DNA of 64,000 nucleotides from Gemmatimonadota bacterium. GTDB taxonomy: Bacteria > Gemmatimonadota > Gemmatimonadetes > Gemmatimonadales > Gemmatimonadaceae. Positions 25,616 through 33,562 of this stretch are shown piece after piece. Positions within the stretch are counted from its first letter, which is position 1. The number at the start of each line of letters is the position of its first letter. The stretch lies in assembly GCA_021299375.1 (NCBI GenBank), contig JAJTGR010000036.1:1-64000 (forward strand). The letters are read 5' to 3'. The notes beneath the pieces are model-generated. The model saw only the letters and a program-made list of their open reading frames with translations. It was not told the DNA's origin and searched no databases. Made by a program: the position numbers and the translations under genes.

Positions 25616-28240
25616 TTACTTGATCTCCGCGTTGCCGCGGTAGTAGTCGCCGAGCAGGTGCTCCGCGAAGTACTCCATCAGCATGCGCTGATTGTACGTG
25701 CCGACCGCGCCGCGGTAGCCATGCGGCTCGCCCGGGTACACGTAGTAGTCGAAGCGCTTGTTGGCCTTGATCAGCGCGTTGGCGAGGCGGATGGTCCCGC
25801 CTGGGTGCACGTTGTTGTCCAGGTCCCCAGTCGTCAGGGCGAGCCGCCCCTTGAGGTTCGCGGCCAATTCGTCGTTGGTGGGGACGCGGATCTCGAAGCG
25901 CACGTTGTCGTGGTTTGTCGAGTCCTGCACCACCTCGCGGGCGCCGCCGTTGCCGGCACCCGGCCCACCGCGACGTTGGGTCGCGGCCGCCCCGCCGCGC
26001 GCGCCGCCGCGTGCCGTGTCCGTCTTGGCGACCACACGCACCCCGTGATTCCACTCGCTCCAGTTCTGGTTGTAGATGTTGTTGTCGTGGTTGCCCGACT
26101 CCGACCAGCCCACCTTGAAGAAGTCGTTGTACGGCGGCAGCAGCATCGCCGCGGCGGTCAGGAAGCCGCCGCCCGAGTGGCCGTAGATGCCGAGCTTCTC
26201 GAGGTCCATGTAGCTGTGGCGCGCCGCCAGCTGCTCGAGTGCGGCCTTCTTGTCGGCGAGCGCGTAGTCGCGGAGGTTGCCGTACCCGAACCGGTGATAC
26301 GCGAGGGAACGGAGCGGCGACCCACCGCGATGGCCCACCTGCACGACGATGAAGCCGAGCTGCGCCAGCTGCATCTGCCCGCCACCCACGCTGAAGCCGG
26401 TGGTGACGGCTTCGGTCTGCGGCCCCGGATAGACGTAGTGCACCACCGGGTACCTCTTCGTGCTGTCGAAGTCGAACGGCTTGATGATGTTGCCGTACAG
26501 CTCCGTGACGCCGTCGGCGGCCTTCACCGAGAAGGGTTCGGCAGGCTTCCAGCCAAGCTCCTTGAGCTTCGAGAGGTCCATTTCCTCGAGCGTCGTCAGT
26601 ACCCGACCCGTTGCGCCGTCACGCACCACCGACTTGGGCGCCAGGTCGATGCGCGAATAGGTGTCGTAGATGTAGCGCTTGGTGGGGGAGACGATGCTCG
26701 GCGTGCCGTTCTCGCCGAGGGTGAGCGCGTGGTGTGCGTTGCCGGGGTCGAGCAGGGTGAGGCCGGTGCCATCACCGTTCACGCGATAGAGGTGCATCTG
26801 GTAGGGCTGCTCGCCCGGCTCGCGGCCATGACCGGCGAACCAGACCTGCTGCGTGGTCGAGTCGATCTTGACGATGGTGTGCGTGTTCCACTGGCCCGTG
26901 GTGAGCGGGCGCTTCTCGCCGCCGTCAAAGCCGTACACGTAGTACATGCCCCAGCCCGTCTTCTGGGACCACCAGAGGAAGTCGCCGCCCTTCCTGAGGT
27001 AGCGGATGGGTTTCGGCTCGAGCGCGGCGCCTTCGATGGCGTCGGTGAGCAGCGTCCTGATGGCGCCGCTCGGCACGTCGACCTCGATGAAGTCAATGGC
27101 GCGCTGCGGGCGGTCGCGGCGCACGAGGCGCACCTTGTCGCCGTTGAGCGGCCAGTGCACGTCCTGCAGCGATTGGTCCTTCCACCTGCGCACGCTGACC
27201 TGCTTGATGGCCGGCTCACCGCGGCGATACACCCACAGCTCGTTCTGGGTGACGTTCTCCTCGCCCGGCATGGTGTACTTGTAGTGCAGCAGCACGGGCC
27301 GCGGATTGGCCAGCACGTTCACGAGGAAGAGGTCCTTCACCTTGCGCTGGTCGCGGCGCACCACGGCGAAGCTCCTCGAGTCCGGGGACCACACCACGTT
27401 GGCGCGCACACGCATGTCGGTGCCGGCGTCGCCCTCGTTCTCTCCATCCTCCTGCTGCTGGCCACCACCGCCACCGAGCGCATTGAGCTGGCGCCGGTTC
27501 TCGGTGGTATCGCGGGCTCCGAACGAATAGTCCTCCACGCCGTCCGTGCTGATCTTGACGGTGTCCTTCTTCAGCGTGTCCACCAGGAACAGGTTGTGGT
27601 CGCGCGCGAAGACGAACACGGTGCTGTCGGGCGAGAAGTTGCGGAACTCGCGGCTGTTGCCGCCGCCGAAGCCGCCGCCGCCTCCCCCGCCCCCGCCGCC
27701 ACCCTGCGTGTCACGCTCTTCGTCGGCCGGCGGCGGGCCACCGCGCGGCGGACGGCCAAGGGACTTGAGCGTTTCCGTGGCCAGCGTCCACTCGTAGCGC
27801 ACGGTGTCGACCGTGAAGCGGAACGCCTTGTGGTTCTTGAGGAACGTGATGGTCTGAAAGGGCAGATTCGTTGCGTCGTACGGCTTCCGGCTGAGCATGG
27901 TGAGCTGCTCGGCCATCTTGTTCGGGTCGAACAGGGGCCGTTTGGTCCCGCCTGTGGGCGACGGCACGTACAGCATGAAGCGCGTCCCGTTCCGGTCACG
28001 CCAGCTGTAGTACAGGCTGTCCGTCTGTCCGAGGAAGCGCGGCTGCACCCCGAAGGTGTAGGTGATGGCGCGCAAGGCGTTGCCCGAGAAGCGGTTCGCC
28101 AGCTCCCAGTTGGCCTTGTTCGGGCGATTCGCGTTGGTTGGTGCGGCCTGAGGGCCGGTCTGGGCGGGGAGAGCGGCGGCGCTGCCCGCCAGCAAGACGG
28201 CGGCGGTCCAGCGTCCCAAGGGACGCACGAGGTGCGGCAT
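25616..28240 (-). CDS. S9-family prolyl oligopeptidase-type (DPP IV-like) peptidase
   Basis: A secreted serine peptidase of 874 residues with a signal peptide ending near LPAQTG. The N-terminal part is a beta-propeller (for example DSTVFVFARDHNLFLVD). The C-terminal alpha/beta domain has Ser in GHSGGG (about 687), Asp in TGDLDNNVHP (about 807) and His in GEPHGY (about 838). Members clip dipeptides or oligopeptides from the N-terminus, often after proline. Low-complexity inserts stand out: a run of 11 glycines near residue 180, a Gln/Glu/Gly stretch near 255, and an Arg/Gly-rich loop near 730-750. A GGAG nine bases before the ATG supports the start. Confidence 0.93.
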   Translation of the reverse strand: MPHLVRPLGRWTAAVLLAGSAAALPAQTGPQAAPTNANRPNKANWELANRFSGNALRAITYTFGVQPRFLGQTDSLYYSWRDRNGTRFMLYVPSPTGGTKRPLFDPNKMAEQLTMLSRKPYDATNLPFQTITFLKNHKAFRFTVDTVRYEWTLATETLKSLGRPPRGGPPPADEERDTQGGGGGGGGGGGFGGGNSREFRNFSPDSTVFVFARDHNLFLVDTLKKDTVKISTDGVEDYSFGARDTTENRRQLNALGGGGGQQQEDGENEGDAGTDMRVRANVVWSPDSRSFAVVRRDQRKVKDLFLVNVLANPRPVLLHYKYTMPGEENVTQNELWVYRRGEPAIKQVSVRRWKDQSLQDVHWPLNGDKVRLVRRDRPQRAIDFIEVDVPSGAIRTLLTDAIEGAALEPKPIRYLRKGGDFLWWSQKTGWGMYYVYGFDGGEKRPLTTGQWNTHTIVKIDSTTQQVWFAGHGREPGEQPYQMHLYRVNGDGTGLTLLDPGNAHHALTLGENGTPSIVSPTKRYIYDTYSRIDLAPKSVVRDGATGRVLTTLEEMDLSKLKELGWKPAEPFSVKAADGVTELYGNIIKPFDFDSTKRYPVVHYVYPGPQTEAVTTGFSVGGGQMQLAQLGFIVVQVGHRGGSPLRSLAYHRFGYGNLRDYALADKKAALEQLAARHSYMDLEKLGIYGHSGGGFLTAAAMLLPPYNDFFKVGWSESGNHDNNIYNQNWSEWNHGVRVVAKTDTARGGARGGAAATQRRGGPGAGNGGAREVVQDSTNHDNVRFEIRVPTNDELAANLKGRLALTTGDLDNNVHPGGTIRLANALIKANKRFDYYVYPGEPHGYRGAVGTYNQRMLMEYFAEHLLGDYYRGNAEIK

Positions 28241-28323
28241 GAGGGTGATCTCCAGGAGGGTCCGTCGGTTTACTCGCCAGCGGAGGGCGGCGTTGAACGC
28301 GGGTGGTCGAGGTCGTTCGGGCG

Positions 28324-29367
28324 TCAGGGCGGCCGATCGATATACCGGGTGGTGAAGGCCGGTTGCACCCAGGCCACGCGCCCGCCGGAGTCGACGACGC
28401 GGGCCCGCACGTAGGGCTCATCGCCGGTGAGGCTGTATGAGGGCGTCAGGGAACGGTCGACGGCGAGGACGCGACCGTTCGCCCCGATGAAGGTGGTGGT
28501 GTAGCGGAAGTCGCCGTTGCGGCCGATGTGCAGTGACATCGTGGACTCGGTGACGGTGATGTCGTCGAGGATCGGCCCGCTACTGGCATAGAAGTGGCCG
28601 GCCTCCAGCGCCTCGACGATGGCGCGCCCGTCGAGGGCCGGCGTCCGGACCACCACCCAGCCACGCCCGGGGTTGGCACGGTCCGCCGCGAACTCCCCCT
28701 GGAAATGGTGTGCATCATCGACGGCGATGCCGTAGAGACGCTTGCCGCGAGTGAGCAACGCATCCCATGCCTCCTCCATCCCCGGCCATTCACCGCCGCC
28801 GATGTTGTGCACCGTGGGGTGGCCGTTGTGAATCTCCAGCAGGCGGTCGTGCCGTACGCGCCAGAGCACCGCCGTGTCGAGACTCCAGCGAAAGTTCGGA
28901 TGGTTGATGTGCGGCACGGCACGCTCGGCGCGAATGACGTCGATGGTGCGCTGCAGCGTCTCGAGGAGGGTGGCGCCCGTGGGGGCCGGGATCACTCGCG
29001 TGATGTCGAGCGCATTGACGTGCACCGGGGCCCGTTGGTACGCCGTAGTGACCTCCTCACCGGGGATGAGGAGGAAGGTGGAATCCATGAGCGAGGCCAG
29101 CGTCTTCGGATCGGTGAAGACGTTGTGGTCGGAGAGGACGAGGAACTGATACCCGTGGGCCTTGTACCAGCGCGCCACCTGCTCCGGCGGCGTATCGCCG
29201 TCGGAGTTGGTGGTGTGCGTGTGGGTGTTGCCCTTGAGCCAGCGGGCGCCGGCCGCTGGCGGATTGGGCACGAAGCGGGCCGGTTGCGCGGCGAGTTCCT
29301 GGCCGGCCCCGAGGAGCCACGCCGCCAGCCATGGCAGGCGGCGCGCGGACCGCGTACGTGGAGGCAT
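28324..29367 (-). CDS. Secreted PHP-domain phosphoesterase
   Basis: A 347-residue protein with a signal peptide ending near ELAAQPA. The PHP metal motifs are present: GNTHTHTTNSDGD, LVLSDHN, HINHPN and DDAHHF. The family hydrolyses phosphoester bonds using two or three metals. Export to the periplasm is suggested by the signal. The ATG directly follows the TAG of the upstream gene with no spacer, so its translation is probably coupled to it. The substrate is unknown. Confidence 0.88.
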   Translation of the reverse strand: MPPRTRSARRLPWLAAWLLGAGQELAAQPARFVPNPPAAGARWLKGNTHTHTTNSDGDTPPEQVARWYKAHGYQFLVLSDHNVFTDPKTLASLMDSTFLLIPGEEVTTAYQRAPVHVNALDITRVIPAPTGATLLETLQRTIDVIRAERAVPHINHPNFRWSLDTAVLWRVRHDRLLEIHNGHPTVHNIGGGEWPGMEEAWDALLTRGKRLYGIAVDDAHHFQGEFAADRANPGRGWVVVRTPALDGRAIVEALEAGHFYASSGPILDDITVTESTMSLHIGRNGDFRYTTTFIGANGRVLAVDRSLTPSYSLTGDEPYVRARVVDSGGRVAWVQPAFTTRYIDRPP

Positions 29368-30288
29368 CTAGCGGATGGACGTGAGGACGGAACTCAGCGA
29401 CCCGCCGCGCGCACGTTCGGCGATGCGGCGTTCGACGCGCGGATAGATCGTGTCGGCGTCGCTGCGGAAGCGGGCGAAGAGCGCCTTGAGATCCTGCCCG
29501 GACAGTTGTCGGTCCTGCGCGTAATAGCGTTCGGCCGCGTGACCGAGGGCATAGGTGGCGGCAAAGGTCACCGCGGCACCGGAGGCGAGTCCGGCCGCCT
29601 GGCTCGCGGCGCCACCGAGGAGCCCTCCGAGCGCGCCACCGAACAGGCCTCCGGCGAGCCCCCCGAAGGTGCGACGCACGACCTTCTCGAGCACCTGGGC
29701 CGCCGCACCAAGGCCAAGCGTGGCGATGAGGTCGCGCACCTGGGTCGCGTCCAGCTCCTGGCCGTGCTGCTGCCCGATGCGGTACACGAGCCGCATCTGC
29801 AGCGGGAGGATGCCGAGGTTCGCCAGCCGGTCAGGCAGGAGCTCGAGCGCCGCCGTGATGATGGCCTGGTCCAGGATGTGGGCGTCCATCGCCGAGGGCG
29901 GCGGCTGGGTGGCGGCGGCATGGTCGGCCGTGCCCCGGTTGATTTCGCCGACGGCGTTTTCGATGGCGGTCGGATCGGCCCCAAGCAGCGTGGACAGCTC
30001 GCGCAGGAAGGCGCCTTCGCTGGGGTTGAGCCAGCCATCGGCGTGGCACACCGCTGCTGCCGTGTCGTACGCCAGCTGCCGTGCCTCCGGGCTGGAGAGC
30101 GCCGCGACGTGTGCGGTCAGGGTCTGCGGGCCATCCTCGGCCTGTCGTACGATGGTGTCGGCGTCGGCAAGGCCCAGCGCGGCCGCTGCCGCCGCGATGC
30201 GGGCGCGTTCGGCGTCGTCCTGTTCCCCGTCTGCCAGGGCGGCCAGGGTGGCAATGGCGAGGATCGTGGTGGCGTCGCGATTTGTCAT
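29368..30288 (-). CDS. TerB-like and DUF697-like protein
   Basis: A protein of about 306 residues. Residues 1-105 resemble TerB, with two half-sites, ALADGEQDDAERARI and CHADGWLNPSEGAFLREL, that recall its acidic metal-binding helices. The second half resembles DUF697/YcjF: a helical part (AALELLPDRLANLGILPLQ), then a Gly/Ala-rich hydrophobic stretch (FGGLAGGLFGGALGGLLGG) that may insert in the membrane. It abuts the PHP gene (TAG then ATG). TerB domains occur in stress and tellurite-type systems, but no ter genes are near. No good ribosome site is seen. Confidence 0.72.
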   Translation of the reverse strand: MTNRDATTILAIATLAALADGEQDDAERARIAAAAAALGLADADTIVRQAEDGPQTLTAHVAALSSPEARQLAYDTAAAVCHADGWLNPSEGAFLRELSTLLGADPTAIENAVGEINRGTADHAAATQPPPSAMDAHILDQAIITAALELLPDRLANLGILPLQMRLVYRIGQQHGQELDATQVRDLIATLGLGAAAQVLEKVVRRTFGGLAGGLFGGALGGLLGGAASQAAGLASGAAVTFAATYALGHAAERYYAQDRQLSGQDLKALFARFRSDADTIYPRVERRIAERARGGSLSSVLTSIR

Positions 30289-30989
30289 GGGGAGCACCGG
30301 AGGGAGGATGGGTGCCACCCGAAGCTACACCGTGCGCGCGTCTTCGCTGGTCCGGCCGTTCGGGACGGTCCGGGAGGGGACACGGCGCCGATCAGTCCAT
30401 TCCGGCTCTTCGGGGTTTCGCGTGGGGTGGCGTTCGGTTGGGCGGCGGCCAGGATCGCGCGCCCTCCGGCGGTCGGGGGCGTGCCACCCCGCATCGCGCG
30501 CCGTGCGAATAGCGCCTGGTCGTGCGTACCCGGCGCGATGGCGTCCTTCCCCCCCGCGGGGGGCGATCCACGACGCGAGGCCCCACCGGATCACCCCGGG
30601 TGCGCCACCTGCGGAGTGCGCGTGGGTGGCCTGCTGCGCAGGGTGATCCCGCTGTTCTCCCGTTGTTGATCGCGACGCCGAATGCGGCGCGTGCCTCGCG
30701 GCGCGTGCCTCGCGGCGCCTGCCTGGCCAGATTCCGGGGGACCGCGATGTGGCCAGGTCAACCCACGCCGAACCTGTGAAGAGCCACCATGCCCAACAGG
30801 CTCCCGCGGGCGCGTGGGCAACAGGCCCGTTGGCTGATGCGTGCCGGGCCATCCAGCTCGCTCGATGCCGACGGGACAGGCGGGTGGCAGCGCCGCGGGG
30901 GTGGCGACGCCCTCGGCGCCCCCGCCCCGTCGTTCCTGGCCGGCACCGTGGACGAGGTGCCGGCCCGTGCTCGTGAGTGACGGTGTCGG
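30289..30989. other. About 700-bp region with no supported gene
   Basis: No frame on either strand looks like a real protein here. A short plus-strand frame at 30789-30980 (MPNRLPRARG...) lacks recognisable features and meets the receptor gene head-on. The region contains a perfect C6-GC-G6 palindrome near 30550, the 14-bp repeats listed separately, and a hairpin (GCCGGCAC at 30939 with GTGCCGGC at 30957) close to the receptor stop that may help end its transcript. A degraded gene or an unlisted RNA cannot be excluded. Confidence 0.6.
30684..30725. repeat. Three tandem copies of a 14-bp unit
   Basis: GCGGCGCGTGCCTC occurs at 30684-30697 and 30698-30711, and a third copy at 30712-30725 has two changes. 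Like the array at 27-96 the period is 14 bp, and the unit resembles the reverse complement of that one (about 10 of 14 positions). It lies in a gene-free spacer. Confidence 0.85.
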
Positions 30990-33434
30990 TCAGAACGTCG
31001 TGCTGACGGTGAAGAACAGCTGGCGCGGCGCGCCGGTGAGGAACGTCGGGAGATCGCCGCGGGCCACGAAGCCACCGCTGCCCATGGTGGCGATGTAGCG
31101 CTCGTCGAGCAGGTTGTTGGCGTTCAGCTGCAGCTCGAGCGACTTGACGGCGCCGATGGCGCCGAGGCGATAGCGCGCTGAGACGTCGGACACGACGTAG
31201 CCCGGCACCTTGCCGGCGCCGTCGCCGGCGGTCGCCAGATCGTTGGTGTACGTGAAGTAACGCTCGCCCACATATCGGCCACCCAGCGACAGACTGAGCT
31301 TGCGGCGCGTATACGCCAGTGACGCATGCAGCATCTGCTGCGGGGCATCCTGCACGAACTTGTCCTTCGTGTTCACGAGCGAGTTCGGATTGGTCGGGTT
31401 CGAGAGGTAGTCCTCGCCGAACTTGGAGCTGTTGAACGTGGCCGATGCCTGCGCGCGGAAGCCGCGGCCAAGGTCGGCGTTGAAAACACCCTCGAGGCCC
31501 ATCGTGTTCACCGACCCCACGTTGCCGAAACCCGAGGCGCATGTGACCGTCTGCGGGCAGAGGGCGACACCGAGCAGGCGATTGCGGTAGTCGATGGTGT
31601 AGGCGGTGAGACCGGCTTCGACGGCGCCGCGGCGCGTGCGGGCGCCCACTTCGAGGGTGGTGGCGCGCTCCGGCTTGGCCGTATTCTTGAAGAAGTCGAA
31701 CGTGCTCACCGCGGTGTTGTACACACCGCCGGCCGGGTTGAGCGGGAACTGGTTCACGTTTTCCGACCAGTTGGCGAACAGCTCGTTGTTGCTGTTCACC
31801 TTGAAGACGGCGCCGACCTGCGGCAGCAGGCCCCCGTCCATCTCGAGGCTGAGCGATGGACGTCCCTGATCGGCGAAGATGGGGGCCACCTTGCCGTTGG
31901 TGGGCGTGTTGCCGTTGTTGCGGAAGTCAGCGTTGACCAGCAGGTACTTGGCGCCGTATGTCAGCGTCAACCGCTGGTCCAGCAGGCGGCTGGTGTTCTG
32001 CACGTAGGCCATGGAGGTCGTCACATCGGCCGTGCGGTCGTAGTCCAATCGCAACACGCGATCGTAGTTCACCTCCGGACCCTGCTGATAGTTCACCAGC
32101 CCCCAGCGCGGACGCCGGTTGCTCGACTCGTTCATTTCGTACCAGCCGCCCACTTCGAGCTGGTTGGAGACCGAGCCGAGGTCGAACGTCGCCGTGCCCT
32201 TGGCCATCACGCCGGAGCGGTTGGCGTTGTACTGCGTCTGGCGGAACATGATCGGGTCGGGGCTGTAGGCGGCGCCGTAGCTGGGCGCATGCCAGTCACC
32301 GCCGCCACGATTCAGATGCAGATACGGCTGCACCTCGAGCCGCGTCGTGGCTGTCGGCTTGAATTCGCCCTTGAGATACGCGAGGTGGTCCATGCGGGCC
32401 CCCTGCGCCGAGTTGAAGTACGCGGCGTCCGTCAGTTCCGTGTACGTCGGGATGCTCGCCTCGGCGAACTGCTTGGCCGTGTTCCAGCTCGTGAAGTAGT
32501 CGAACATCGGGCCGAAGCCGTAGGTGCTCGACCCCGGCGCGGTGCTGTTGAACACGGAGAGCGACAGGTCCATGTAGTCGCTTTCCTTGCGGTTCGCGTA
32601 GTTGTAGAACGCCGTGAACTTGCTCGAACCGAGGAACAGGTTCGCCTTGAGGTTGAGCTGTTCGTGCCAGGTCTCGCCGGCGCCGCCGAGGAAGCCCCCC
32701 TGCCCGAAGAGCAGGTTCTGTTCACCGGGGAAGTTCGAGAAACGATTGCCGCCGCCCTTCCACTTGTCGCCATCGAAGCGCGACAGCGAGGCGAAGGCGG
32801 AGACGCCATTGCTGCCGCCGAACGTCGTGAGCCCGAGGTCGTAGCGCATCATGGTGCGCCGTGCGGCGTACTGGCCGCCCATCTGCTGCAGCGTGAACTG
32901 CCGCTTGCCGGCGGGTTCGGCGGTGGCGTACTGCACCACGCCACCGAGGTTGTTGGCCGAGGCGGTGCCCAGCGCGCCCGTGCCCTGTGTGACGGCCGCC
33001 GATTCGAGGTTTGCCGCGTCGACGGCGCGGCCGATGCCGAGGCCGTTCCAGTTGCCGTAGGACATGTCACCCAGCGGAATGCCATCCATGGTCTGCCCGA
33101 TCTGGCCGGTCTGGAAGCCGCGCATGGTGATGCGGTTGGACCACTCGTACATACCGAACCCATCGACCGACTGCATGTTCACACCGGGGACGCGCTCGAT
33201 GACCTTGAGGGCGCTGGTGCCCGGCGCATTCTGCTTGAGGATGCTGCTGTCCACGGCCGACGCGGCGCGGGCGCTGCCGCGGCCGGTGACACCAGTGATG
33301 ACGACCTTGCCAAGGGCCTGGGCGGTGTCTCGCTGGCCGGCCTGCTGGGCATTGGCGCGCGTGGCGGACAACAGCAGCAGGGATGACGCGGCCGACAGGA
33401 GCGCGAACTGCGAGGGACGGGAGTCAAATCGCAT
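30990..33434 (-). CDS. TonB-dependent receptor (iron-siderophore-like)
   Basis: An outer-membrane transporter of about 814 residues. It has a signal peptide (cleavage near ANAQQ), no STN domain, a plug with GKVVITGVTGRGS, SALKVIERVPGVNMQS and TMRGFQTGQIGQTMDGIPLG, and a barrel ending RQLFFTVSTTF with terminal Phe. Two Cys in ALCPQTVTCASG may form an extracellular-loop disulphide. Siderophore or metal uptake is the likely role by similarity, not proven. The ATG at 33434 starts a good signal; earlier in-frame starts are not supported. It lies 128 bp downstream of dnaE2, with no terminator visible between. Confidence 0.88.
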   Translation of the reverse strand: MRFDSRPSQFALLSAASSLLLLSATRANAQQAGQRDTAQALGKVVITGVTGRGSARAASAVDSSILKQNAPGTSALKVIERVPGVNMQSVDGFGMYEWSNRITMRGFQTGQIGQTMDGIPLGDMSYGNWNGLGIGRAVDAANLESAAVTQGTGALGTASANNLGGVVQYATAEPAGKRQFTLQQMGGQYAARRTMMRYDLGLTTFGGSNGVSAFASLSRFDGDKWKGGGNRFSNFPGEQNLLFGQGGFLGGAGETWHEQLNLKANLFLGSSKFTAFYNYANRKESDYMDLSLSVFNSTAPGSSTYGFGPMFDYFTSWNTAKQFAEASIPTYTELTDAAYFNSAQGARMDHLAYLKGEFKPTATTRLEVQPYLHLNRGGGDWHAPSYGAAYSPDPIMFRQTQYNANRSGVMAKGTATFDLGSVSNQLEVGGWYEMNESSNRRPRWGLVNYQQGPEVNYDRVLRLDYDRTADVTTSMAYVQNTSRLLDQRLTLTYGAKYLLVNADFRNNGNTPTNGKVAPIFADQGRPSLSLEMDGGLLPQVGAVFKVNSNNELFANWSENVNQFPLNPAGGVYNTAVSTFDFFKNTAKPERATTLEVGARTRRGAVEAGLTAYTIDYRNRLLGVALCPQTVTCASGFGNVGSVNTMGLEGVFNADLGRGFRAQASATFNSSKFGEDYLSNPTNPNSLVNTKDKFVQDAPQQMLHASLAYTRRKLSLSLGGRYVGERYFTYTNDLATAGDGAGKVPGYVVSDVSARYRLGAIGAVKSLELQLNANNLLDERYIATMGSGGFVARGDLPTFLTGAPRQLFFTVSTTF

Positions 33435-33562
33435 AGTCACGAGGGGTTGGGGGTGCTGCATGCCGTCCACGGTGTGGCGGATGAGCGAAGATCCCACTCC
33501 TCTGTGCCAAGGTGATCGCGGACCGGTCCCGGTTCAGCCACGGACGGGTCACGGCTTGTCGG

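Noticed and set aside
25658-28414. Plus-strand open frame of 918 codons
   Set aside because: It is antisense to the S9 peptidase, which has a full catalytic triad and signal peptide. High third-position GC leaves long open frames opposite real genes; this one shows no family pattern.
30789-30980. Short plus-strand frame (63 codons) in the gene-free spacer
   Set aside because: Only a weak ribosome site, no hydrophobic or conserved features, and it runs into the end of the convergent receptor gene.
31326-33386. Plus-strand open frame of 686 codons
   Set aside because: Antisense to the TonB receptor; composition is that of a shadow frame.
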